Origin: Blastocatellia bacterium
Lineage (GTDB): Bacteria; Acidobacteriota; Blastocatellia; Pyrinomonadales; Pyrinomonadaceae
Assembly (NCBI GenBank): GCA_013695495.1
Contig: JACDAK010000313.1
Location: 1-9,057, forward strand
DNA length: 9,057 nucleotides
Direction of reading: 5' to 3'
Both the position numbers and the translations under genes were made by a program. This document shows, one piece after another, positions 1 through 6,364 of this stretch; the stretch's first letter is position 1, and every line of letters starts with the position of its first letter. Below the pieces are notes generated by a model. It had not been told where the DNA came from and searched no databases. It worked only from the letters and a program-made list of their open reading frames with translations.

Positions 1-877
1 GCAAAAGGGCGAACGCAGTGAGCAGGTCGGATTGTTCAAAGAGCTGGCCGGCGGCGAACTCGTCGACGATGTCATTCTGGTCGATCAATCCCCGATCGGC
101 CGCACACCGCGCTCGAACCCGATCACTTACGTAAAGGGATACGACGCGATCCGCGACACCTTCGCGCAATCGAACAGCGGTCGATCTAAAGGCTTAAATG
201 CATCGAAATTTTCGTTCAATGTACCCGGCGGGCGATGCGAAACGTGCCAGGGCAGCGGCATCGTCACCGTTGAGATGCAATTCCTCGCAGACGTCGAACT
301 CTACTGCGAAGATTGCCGCGGCACCCGCTTTCGCGAAGAGGTCCTGCAGGTTAAATATAAAGGCAAGAATATCCACGAAGTGCTGCAGATGACGGTGCGC
401 GAGGCAATCCTCCACTTCAAGGAAGTCCCAAAATTGGTCACGCGGCTTAAGGTACTTGAAGACGTAGGGTTGGGATACCTGAGACTTGGGCAGTCTGCCA
501 CGACGCTTTCCGGCGGCGAGGCACAACGTGTAAAACTCGCGTCACATCTCGCTCAAAAGACGAACGCGAAAACGCTCTTCATATTCGACGAGCCTACGAC
601 CGGCCTCCACTTCGAAGACATCAACAAGCTGCTGACCGCATTCGGTGCTCTCATCGAAAACGGCGGCAGCGTCCTCGTGATCGAACACAACATGGACGTG
701 ATCAAAACGGCCGACCACATTATCGACATCGGCCCCGAGGGCGGCATAGGCGGCGGTGAGATAGTAGCGGTGGGCACGCCCGAGCAGATCGTTAAGAGCA
801 AAGCCTCACACACGGGCCGTTACCTCAAACCCTATCTTAAGAGCCCGGTTAAAAAAGCCGCCCGTCGCAGTTCTTGA
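1..877 (+). CDS. uvrA: UvrA excinuclease ABC subunit A, C-terminal part (5' truncated by window edge)
   Basis: UvrA is the damage-sensing ATPase of nucleotide excision repair; it forms a dimer and hands damaged DNA to UvrB. Only the C-terminal 291 residues or so are present. The reading frame is open from base 2, so the gene begins outside the window. Visible features (numbered from the Leu codon at base 32) are the IGRTPRSNP stretch near residue 22, the zinc module with Cys69/Cys72 and Cys92/Cys95 (CxxC-X19-CxxC, the spacing known for UvrA), and the second ABC signature LSGGEAQR at 159-166. Walker B LFIFDEPT at 182-189 and the H-loop IEHN at 217-220 follow. The tail is short and basic (KKAARRSS). 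The gene ends with TGA and overlaps the convergent GerMN gene by 29 bp. All key motifs are intact. The identification is essentially certain; paralogue status (UvrA1 or UvrA2) cannot be judged from the C-terminus alone. Confidence 0.97.
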   Translation, partial: QKGERSEQVGLFKELAGGELVDDVILVDQSPIGRTPRSNPITYVKGYDAIRDTFAQSNSGRSKGLNASKFSFNVPGGRCETCQGSGIVTVEMQFLADVELYCEDCRGTRFREEVLQVKYKGKNIHEVLQMTVREAILHFKEVPKLVTRLKVLEDVGLGYLRLGQSATTLSGGEAQRVKLASHLAQKTNAKTLFIFDEPTTGLHFEDINKLLTAFGALIENGGSVLVIEHNMDVIKTADHIIDIGPEGGIGGGEIVAVGTPEQIVKSKASHTGRYLKPYLKSPVKKAARRSS

Positions 878-1412
878 GCGCCTTTGGGCATTCGCCTACC
901 TGTACCAATTCATAAAAATCGCGCGGGCTGCCGTCGATCGCGTAGAAGATCTTCCCTTTCTTTATTGTCTTAAACTGCTCAAGCGTCGCCTCGATGCTCG
1001 CAAAAAGCCCGCCGCCGCAGCTCGACGTCGCCGCCCCAAGCTTGTCATAAACGATCTTGTCAAAATTAATGTACGCCGCACCGTTCTTTATCTTGATGTT
1101 CTTCAAGATGCCGCTCGTCATTTCCGGCTCGAACGACACGAACCCCGCCGACGCCTCTTCCGGCGTAACACCTTTTAAGAGATCTAACAACGCCGCCCGT
1201 GCCACACCCTCCGCCCTTGGTATCGTTCGCGTTACCGGCTTCACGGCCCGGCAATCCATGAGGCCCGGATCTGCTTTTTCATTCAGAAAATAAAGCTTGA
1301 TCTCCATCGTTTGGTCCCGCTGTGTAAACACCGGAACGGCACAGCCGATCATGAGCGCAGCGGCAAATAACAATCGCAGCGATCTCCTCTTGAGATGCTC
1401 AGTCTTCCCCAA
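849..1412 (-). CDS. Exported GerMN-domain protein
   Basis: The protein is 187 aa. Residues 8-30 form a basic-then-hydrophobic export signal (KRRSLRLLFAAALMIGC). Cys24 could be a lipobox cysteine, but Met at -3 is atypical, so ordinary signal peptidase cleavage near residue 31 is equally possible. Residues 37-165 resemble the GerMN fold known from spore-germination protein GerM and lipoprotein LpqB: IKLYFLNE at the start, FVSFEPEMTSGILKNIKIKNG then AYINFDK in the middle, and LEQFKTIKKGKIFYAIDG at the end. The molecular role of GerMN domains is poorly defined, so only an extracytoplasmic location is inferred. Cys54, Cys132, Cys175 and Cys182 remain after the signal region and could form disulfides. 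The start is TTG, preceded by GGAGGGGG at good distance, the best ribosome site in the window. The start overlaps the DUF2695 stop by 14 bp, and the stop overlaps uvrA. Confidence 0.8.
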   Translation of the reverse strand: MGKTEHLKRRSLRLLFAAALMIGCAVPVFTQRDQTMEIKLYFLNEKADPGLMDCRAVKPVTRTIPRAEGVARAALLDLLKGVTPEEASAGFVSFEPEMTSGILKNIKIKNGAAYINFDKIVYDKLGAATSSCGGGLFASIEATLEQFKTIKKGKIFYAIDGSPRDFYELVQVGECPKALKNCDGRLF

Positions 1413-1704
1413 ACTTCCCCCTCCATTGCGGTGCGATCTGCTCCATTACTTTGCAGTCGCAATATCCGCCGTTCTTGCTAAGCCACGCTGTAACCTTCGG
1501 AAAGTCCAAGCCTTCCCGCATCATATACTGCATCGCATACTGCAGCGAATGATTGCATTCGCCCTCAAAAAGCTCGTCCTCGACATGGTCGATCAGTTTG
1601 CTCATCGACTCTGCACCAGCAGGAAGCCGTTCGAGAAATGCCTTCAGTTCCTCGCCGCTCATTTGCTCGAGGTTTTCTATCTCACGCTTCTTAAAGATCG
1701 CCAT
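1399..1704 (-). CDS. Small DUF2695-family protein
   Basis: This is a 101-aa soluble, acidic protein with no signal peptide or membrane segment. The C-terminal half matches the DUF2695 pattern as I know it: a C-x-H-(S/T)-L element (Cys50, His52), about 20 residues of helix, then V-x-A-W-L-x-x-x-G-G-Y-C-D-C-x-V (Trp74, Gly79-Gly80, Cys82, Cys84). The conserved Cys/His set suggests a small metal-binding site; this is inference, and the family has no established function. The N-terminal half (residues 7-48) is predicted helical and charged. The ATG start has no clear SD; the preceding bases are AT-rich. It lies 36 bp downstream of the glycosyltransferase and overlaps the GerMN gene, so it is probably in the same transcript. 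Confidence 0.78.
   Translation of the reverse strand: MAIFKKREIENLEQMSGEELKAFLERLPAGAESMSKLIDHVEDELFEGECNHSLQYAMQYMMREGLDFPKVTAWLSKNGGYCDCKVMEQIAPQWRGKFGED
1413..1425 (-). promoter_or_regulatory. Strong Shine-Dalgarno site for the TTG-started GerMN gene
   Basis: On the minus strand GGAGGGGG lies about 4 bases before TTG, with the core GGAG about 8 bases upstream, inside the 3' end of the DUF2695 gene. This decides for the TTG start at 1412 despite the rare codon. It also suggests translation re-initiation directly after the upstream gene, whose stop codon lies 14 bases into this one. Confidence 0.65.
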
Positions 1705-1740
1705 TACAAAATTTTAACAGACCGCGGTGCATTCTTATCT

Positions 1741-3315
1741 TCAACGCGTCTGTCTATACAAAATGAACACGCCTTCCCTTCGTCTGATCTGGCATGCCGT
1801 GCAGTCTCGATCTGAGCTTATAACGATCGCTCCCCGCGGCGGTGTTTCGCCATAGGGCAGATGAACGAACTCTGACATGTCGCGTCCGTCAACACTTGCG
1901 TACCAGAAAGAATGTATATACATCGGGCCCCAATACCCATCCTCCAAATATATGGGGCGTCTCGGTTGAGCGACTGCCTGATCGTAAAGCGGCTTGTACG
2001 CTTCGTCAAAGACGTAGCCGCGTTTCGGACTGTATTGATAATACTGCCAATGAAAATACGCCGCCTCGACCGCCGTCAACGCTAAAAGACACCAAAGCAG
2101 CGTCCGCCTCAGATCCAATCCGTTATCGCCCCCTCCCGCGTGCTGAATTTCACCATCACCCTCGGGTCGAGCCGCACGAACTTTATCTAACAGATACGTC
2201 CATGCAGGGATCGTAAGCACCAACAGAAATACGGGATACGCGATCATCCTCAGCGTATGAAATTTATCGACCGTCAACGCTCCGGGTACCACGCTAGCAG
2301 TCGTCGCAAGCAAAACAAACCACCACCAACGATCATGCCGATGACGCACAAAGATCACGATCACGCCGATCAACGCAACAACGAACGTTGCGACGAAAAT
2401 ACTGCCGAGAGCTTCCGGTAGGTGATGCCGCTGGTTAGTGTCGCCGTAATAAATAAGATAGGCGGGATTCAGATCCTGAACGTATCGCGTCACAAAAGTA
2501 GTGAAGATCTCCCACCACGTAGAATCCGGTTTAATATACGAGATCAAACTAAACCGCGTGCGGATCTCCGGATTCTGAATGTTAAACGCGATCAGCGGGA
2601 TCATCGTGACAGCGTAAAGTGCCCATGTTTTCGCGAGCGAAATGATCGTATTACGATTGTGCACCAGAGCGACCAGACAGAGCGCAAATAGCGGTGCCAG
2701 AAGCCTCCCGATCGTGTAGGAGTAAGTCAAGAAGGTCAACGAAGACACGATCGCGAGAATATTCAGCCACGACCATCTGTCCTTCTTGTAGGCTAGATAA
2801 ACGGACCACAACAGCGCGACGACCGCTAGCGGATAAAGAAAGGTCTCCAGAACCAATCGCCCCACCTGAAATAACCACGGTGTCGCCAGTGCAGTTATCC
2901 CCACGATCACACCGATAAACTTTTCGCCCGATATCCTCTTGGCGAGTAGTCCCAGCAAGAGGGAGGCCGCGAACATGCTCGCAGCCGCTGTCAGACGCGA
3001 GATCAATATTCCCGGGCCGAATACCGAGTAAACAGCTGCAAGAAGATAGATCTGTGTAGGATTGGAATATTGAGTGAACCCGCCGGTGTAAAGTTGAAAG
3101 TAGAGCGGAAATGGCCCGCCAAATTCTCCGGCGCCGGTTTGCGAGACAAGATACGCGTTATATGCCAGCCCCGATTCATCCACATAAAATCCGGGAGGGC
3201 TGTTGCCGATTCCGACAACGTAGATGCAGAAAAGCAGGACGAGCGCCGCCGCCCAGATCAGCACCCTTACATAAGGCGACGACCTCCACCCGCCAGTTGA
3301 TGGAACATCTGACAT
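1741..3315 (-). CDS. Polytopic membrane glycosyltransferase, GT-C fold (GT39/ArnT/PMT-like)
   Basis: The protein is 524 aa, with about 11-12 hydrophobic segments between residues 15 and 425, then a soluble C-terminal part (about 426-524). The first periplasmic loop has PPGFYVDES with Asp46-Glu47, in the place where protein mannosyltransferases and ArnT-type enzymes carry their catalytic acidic pair. It is followed by AYNAYLVSQTG and FPLYFQLY, typical of bacterial GT39-like proteins. Such enzymes transfer a sugar from a polyprenyl-phosphate carrier to lipid, glycan or protein on the outer face of the membrane; the substrate here cannot be read from the sequence. Length is normal for the family and no frame disruption is seen. 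The ATG start has no strong SD. It lies 49 bp after the AlbA_2 gene. The C-terminal domain contains a Cys505-x-x-Cys508 pair (DCTAC). An O-antigen ligase-like or hypothetical membrane protein is less likely. Confidence 0.8.
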   Translation of the reverse strand: MSDVPSTGGWRSSPYVRVLIWAAALVLLFCIYVVGIGNSPPGFYVDESGLAYNAYLVSQTGAGEFGGPFPLYFQLYTGGFTQYSNPTQIYLLAAVYSVFGPGILISRLTAAASMFAASLLLGLLAKRISGEKFIGVIVGITALATPWLFQVGRLVLETFLYPLAVVALLWSVYLAYKKDRWSWLNILAIVSSLTFLTYSYTIGRLLAPLFALCLVALVHNRNTIISLAKTWALYAVTMIPLIAFNIQNPEIRTRFSLISYIKPDSTWWEIFTTFVTRYVQDLNPAYLIYYGDTNQRHHLPEALGSIFVATFVVALIGVIVIFVRHRHDRWWWFVLLATTASVVPGALTVDKFHTLRMIAYPVFLLVLTIPAWTYLLDKVRAARPEGDGEIQHAGGGDNGLDLRRTLLWCLLALTAVEAAYFHWQYYQYSPKRGYVFDEAYKPLYDQAVAQPRRPIYLEDGYWGPMYIHSFWYASVDGRDMSEFVHLPYGETPPRGAIVISSDRDCTACQIRRREGVFILYRQTR

Positions 3316-3364
3316 AGAAAGACTGCTTGTTGGTGATCCTCAAATGCCTGAGACGGCATCGGGC

Positions 3365-4657
3365 TCAAATCCCGTAGATCTTCAGTTTAAACTCGTCGTT
3401 CGACGTATACACTTCAGCTCGTTTTCCCGAGATCCGTTCGGACTGTTTCAGCACCATCGGGAGCCCGCCCTGCGGCACCGACGAACCGTACTCACGCCTT
3501 GCGAATACCGCCGCGATCTGCGGATTCAACCGCAACGTTATCCCATATCGGATCGCCCTTCCGCCCGGCGGGGTAAAGCCGATCGTGCGACGTGCATTGA
3601 TGAACTCGATCGAATTGTCGTAGATATTAATGCGGCTCGCAATGTCGCGAAACACAAAATCGCGGTGCACCAGTAGATTCGCGATCGCCTCTCGCACAGC
3701 ATAAATGTGAAAGCGAGACCGCGGCTTCGCCATCGGGTCATCGGTCTCGGCAGCTCGTTTCGGCCGATCCTTCGTCAGGTCGCAGTACCGCGAAATGAAC
3801 TCCTTTATCGATTCATTTTGATGATGAAGGTTCCCTATCACCTTGCGGCTCTCAACGAGCTGCGCCGAACCATTTTCACCCGAATACCGCGCTACGGTCA
3901 CCGCCGAACGCGGAAACATTGCATCGACACGATCCGATTTCCCGAACAGTACCAGAGCCGCGACTGTAGGCATAAATTCATCCCCGGTACCGATCGCCAT
4001 AAGTAGATCTTTCTTCAGAAAGTCGGCCGTTTGGTACAAGTTCGAAACCGGGCTCGAATCATCGTAACCCTTGGCAAATGTCCACAACAGCCCATCGTCA
4101 AAATCTCCCTCACTAGCTGTGAAAAGCGGGATATTCTCATACCCAAGCGGCCTTATTTCGTCGAGCCACATCGAAAGCTGTTCGCGAGCGACCTCACGCT
4201 TCTCAGCACCGAACCGCATATAAAAACGGCCGTCGCGCGTACGATAAGGTCTTCTCCGCGGTTCGACATCGAGAGCGACAACCCGCTTCCCGCTGTCGAA
4301 TGCGATCGAATCGAGTATCGGAACAAGCGGCGGAACGATCTCATCACGGCAAATGCGTGCAAGCTCTTCCATCACACCTTCCGGATTCGCGACTCCCTCT
4401 ATTCGGAGCTGATCGTTGATCCCGAATATGATCGTGCCCCCATTCGTATTCGCGAGCGCGACAATGCCCTGCGTTATCCGTTCGGAGTTCGACAGTTTCA
4501 CCTTTAGTTCAAGGTACGTGTCTTCGCCGCCCCGAATAAGGCGCAGCAACTCCGTTCGGGTGGTAAGTTGAGCTGGCTGATTTAGTAGATACTCTTCGTG
4601 AGAACGGTCTGCCGGAGTGTCAAATCGCTGGCTGTGTCGGAATTTCCTTCGCGGCAT
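3365..4657 (-). CDS. AlbA_2 (Schlafen-like) DNA-binding domain plus HATPase_c_4 protein
   Basis: This 430-aa cytoplasmic protein of the COG2865 type is often annotated as a putative transcriptional regulator or ATP-dependent DNA helicase RecG-related protein. After a basic N-terminal extension (1-40), residues about 44-165 form the AlbA_2 domain: EDTYLELK (Glu50), ALANTNGGTIIFGI at 67-80, then RDGRFYMRFGAEKREV at 141-156. A linker domain follows. Residues about 315-415 match the GHKL ATPase-like C-terminal domain, with AVREAIANLLVHRDF at 320-334 as the N-box and a GGLP segment near 397. The protein ends right after this domain, without the winged helix that some relatives carry. AlbA_2 proteins include RNA and DNA binders, Schlafen-type nucleases and regulators, so no specific function is claimed. 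It is the first gene of the minus-strand set. The ATG start has only a weak GGAA close to it. Confidence 0.85.
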   Translation of the reverse strand: MPRRKFRHSQRFDTPADRSHEEYLLNQPAQLTTRTELLRLIRGGEDTYLELKVKLSNSERITQGIVALANTNGGTIIFGINDQLRIEGVANPEGVMEELARICRDEIVPPLVPILDSIAFDSGKRVVALDVEPRRRPYRTRDGRFYMRFGAEKREVAREQLSMWLDEIRPLGYENIPLFTASEGDFDDGLLWTFAKGYDDSSPVSNLYQTADFLKKDLLMAIGTGDEFMPTVAALVLFGKSDRVDAMFPRSAVTVARYSGENGSAQLVESRKVIGNLHHQNESIKEFISRYCDLTKDRPKRAAETDDPMAKPRSRFHIYAVREAIANLLVHRDFVFRDIASRINIYDNSIEFINARRTIGFTPPGGRAIRYGITLRLNPQIAAVFARREYGSSVPQGGLPMVLKQSERISGKRAEVYTSNDEFKLKIYGI

Positions 4658-4907
4658 AGTTTCCGGCGTGAAATTTTGTCAAGACGAACCGCCTATGTCC
4701 GCCCGAGCGAAAGGTTATTACCCGCCGCTGCTGGATTTAGTCATTTAGGACCAGTCTCTATTGAACCATTTCAACGGCCAAAAGTAAAAGAAACGGTAAC
4801 CAGGCGGTTTGTTATTTTCGCCCGTTTAAAGTTAATGTCATGGTGTCGGGCCTCCGCTCCTGTGACCTTGATTTATAACGCCTCCCGCGGTGCCGGACCA
4901 CATCAGC
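4658..4907. other. Divergent intergenic region between the AlbA_2 gene and folK
   Basis: These 250 bases hold no gene that I can support, and I see no tRNA-like fold. The region must contain the start signals of both flanking genes. It holds a perfect short palindrome TTGAA-N4-TTCAA (4761-4774) and an imperfect inverted pair (4704-4726 against 4803-4824). On the plus strand a TATAAC box lies at 4874-4879. On the minus strand a TTATTA (reads TAATAA) at 4715-4720 could be a weak -10 for the AlbA_2 gene. Confidence 0.6.
4874..4879 (+). promoter_or_regulatory. Candidate -10 box for folK
   Basis: TATAAC matches the sigma-70 -10 consensus at 5 of 6 bases. A start of transcription near 4886 would give a short leader of about 22 bases to the ATG at 4908, which favours that start over the GTG at 4890. 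No convincing -35 element lies 16-18 bases upstream, where the sequence is GC-rich, so this remains tentative. Confidence 0.28.
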
Positions 4908-5447
4908 ATGTCAGAGTCGGAAACTATTACTGCGTATATTAGTCTCGGGTCAAACCTGGGCGACCGTGCAGGAAATCTGCTTCTTGGCGTTCGCGGGCTA
5001 ATGGAGGCAAGCTTCGGGGTGACAAAGCTATCGGCAATATACGAGACTGAGCCCGTCGGTGTCGATCACGACGAACCCTATCTCAACATGGTCGCCGAGG
5101 TTCGTGCAGAATCGGTAACCCCTACCCAGATGATGGCCCGCATGCTGCGGATCGAATATCTGCTTGGCCGTCGCGAAAAATCGCAGAAAATGCCCCGCAG
5201 CATCGACCTCGACCTTCTGTTTTACTCTTCAGTGACAATGGTGACGCCTTTTCTTACACTGCCGCACCCGCGCCTTCATAAACGCAGCTTCGTCCTCGTA
5301 CCTTTGGCCGAGATCGCCCCCGAATTCGTCCACCCGATCCTGCATAAAGACATCCGCGCCCTTCACGCAGAAACCAACGACGCTTCGGACGTCACCAGGT
5401 GGTATCCGTCGCCCAACTCCGACCGCATCAGAGCCTCGAACGGCTAG
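4908..5447 (+). CDS. folK: 2-amino-4-hydroxy-6-hydroxymethyldihydropteridine diphosphokinase (HPPK)
   Basis: FolK transfers pyrophosphate from ATP to 6-hydroxymethyl-7,8-dihydropterin, the step before dihydropteroate synthase in folate synthesis; it acts in the cytoplasm as a monomer. From the ATG at 4908 the product is 179 aa, slightly longer than the usual ~160 because of a C-terminal tail of about 20 residues. Visible signatures are AYISLGSNLGDR (9-20), ETEPV (46-50), the family hallmark PRSIDLDLL (96-104) with magnesium-binding Asp100 and Asp102, and LPHPRLHKRSFVLVPLAEIAP (118-138). An in-frame GTG at 4890 would add six residues (MPDHIS), but the family normally begins just before the first strand, so ATG 4908 is preferred; neither has a strong SD. 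No folP or folB lies beside it. panB follows after 38 bp on the same strand. All key residues are intact and the identification is secure. Confidence 0.95.
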   Translation: MSESETITAYISLGSNLGDRAGNLLLGVRGLMEASFGVTKLSAIYETEPVGVDHDEPYLNMVAEVRAESVTPTQMMARMLRIEYLLGRREKSQKMPRSIDLDLLFYSSVTMVTPFLTLPHPRLHKRSFVLVPLAEIAPEFVHPILHKDIRALHAETNDASDVTRWYPSPNSDRIRASNG

Positions 5448-5473
5448 ACTTAACTTGTTCGAAGGTCTATATT
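5445..5473 (+). promoter_or_regulatory. Candidate sigma-70-type promoter for panBC
   Basis: TAGACT (5445-5450, 4 of 6 to TTGACA) and TATATT (5468-5473, 5 of 6 to TATAAT) are separated by exactly 17 bp, in the short gap after folK. The -35 overlaps the folK stop codon. Transcription would start near 5480, only about 6 bases before the panB ATG, giving a nearly leaderless message. That would fit the lack of any SD before panB. Confidence 0.4.
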
Positions 5474-5485
5474 TGTTTTGCATCT

Positions 5486-6358
5486 ATGGCTTATCTCAAA
5501 CCCGATAAACCCGAGAAAGTTTACGTTCCCGCGCTCCAGGCTGCTAAGGAAAAAGGCGAAAAGCTGGCTTGTCTGACCGCCTATGATTATCCGACCGCCC
5601 GCATCGTCGATGAGGCAGGCGTCGACATTATTCTCGTGGGCGACAGCATGGGAAATGTCATCCACGGATACGGTAACACCATCCCGGTGTCGATGGACGA
5701 GATCCTGTCCGCGACGAAGGCGGTCAAGCGCGGCTCGAGTCGGGCCCTGTTGGTCGCTGACATGCCCTACGGCAGCTATCACACGGGTGACAACGAAGCA
5801 GTCAGGAACGCCCTCACGCTTATGAAGTACGGCGGCGCCGAAGCCGTAAAGCTAGAAGGCGGCCGCAACCGCGTCGACCTCGTAAAGCGGCTCGTCGATG
5901 AAGAGATACCGGTCGTCGCTCACGTTGGTCTCACGCCACAGTCCGTGCATAAACTCGGCGGCTACCGCGTTCAGGCTAAGACCGCAGAAACCGCCCAGAC
6001 CCTTATCGAAGACGCGAAACTGCTCGAAGATGCAGGTGCCTTCGCCATTGTCCTCGAACTAGTTCCGCGCGAAATTGCAGCTATCGTCACAAAAGAGCTG
6101 ATGATACCGACCATCGGCATCGGTGCCGGCAGGGAATGCGACATCCAGGTCCTGGTGCTGCACGATCTTATCGGCTTCACCTTCGGCCGCCAGCCGCGCT
6201 TCGTCCGCCAGTACGCGAATGTGAGCGAGGTGATAACCAAGGCGATCACTGAATGGATGTCTGATGTCAGGAACGGCAACTATCCCGGCGAGGGCGAATC
6301 GTATGCGCTTCCCGACGATGTGCAGCTCGGTGAGATCAAAGCAGCCACCCAGAGCTAA
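5486..6358 (+). CDS. panB: 3-methyl-2-oxobutanoate hydroxymethyltransferase (ketopantoate hydroxymethyltransferase)
   Basis: PanB adds a hydroxymethyl group from 5,10-methylene-tetrahydrofolate to 2-oxoisovalerate, giving ketopantoate, the committed step of pantothenate and coenzyme A synthesis. The family has a decameric TIM-barrel fold. The frame is open from 5399, but the family start fits the ATG at 5486, giving 290 aa, a little longer than the common ~265. Visible are LTAYDYPTARIVDEAG (30-45), VGDSMGN (51-57) with metal-binding Asp53, VADMPYGSY (90-98) with Asp92, KLEGG (122-126) with Glu124, HVGLTPQSV (146-154), LELVP (190-194) with catalytic Glu191, and IGIGAG (210-215). These correspond to the active-site residues known in E. 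coli PanB. No SD is seen. The C-terminal tail after YPGEGESY is slightly extended. It is followed 6 bp later by panC and is certainly cotranscribed with it. Confidence 0.97.
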   Translation: MAYLKPDKPEKVYVPALQAAKEKGEKLACLTAYDYPTARIVDEAGVDIILVGDSMGNVIHGYGNTIPVSMDEILSATKAVKRGSSRALLVADMPYGSYHTGDNEAVRNALTLMKYGGAEAVKLEGGRNRVDLVKRLVDEEIPVVAHVGLTPQSVHKLGGYRVQAKTAETAQTLIEDAKLLEDAGAFAIVLELVPREIAAIVTKELMIPTIGIGAGRECDIQVLVLHDLIGFTFGRQPRFVRQYANVSEVITKAITEWMSDVRNGNYPGEGESYALPDDVQLGEIKAATQS

Positions 6359-6364
6359 GCAATT

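Noticed and set aside
194..813. Antisense open frames inside uvrA (including 194-526 and 553-813).
   Set aside because: These are shadows of a strongly conserved coding frame; their translations resemble no family and have no start signals.
3344..3359. ATGCC/GGCAT hairpin in the 49-bp gap between the AlbA_2 and glycosyltransferase genes as a terminator.
   Set aside because: The stem is only 5 bp and is followed by TTTGAGG, not a U-run; too weak to call.
4655..4682. A perfect -35 consensus TTGACA on the minus strand (4682-4677) before the AlbA_2 gene.
   Set aside because: A -10 at normal spacing would fall on the start codon itself (TATGCC), with transcription starting inside the gene and no suitable downstream start before the AlbA_2 domain, so it is probably fortuitous.
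4890..4907. GTG at 4890 as the folK start.
   Set aside because: It adds only six residues not expected in HPPK. The ATG at 4908 is a better start codon and fits the candidate -10 at 4874-4879.
4598..4942. Plus-strand open frame of 114 codons across the divergent intergenic region.
   Set aside because: It starts inside the opposite-strand AlbA_2 gene and runs into folK in another frame. Its composition is basic and low-quality and it has no recognisable domain.
5399..5485. Upstream start at 5399 for panB, overlapping the folK 3' end.
   Set aside because: The extra 29 residues are antifamily in character, encoded mostly over folK in another frame; PanB normally begins near the ATG at 5486.
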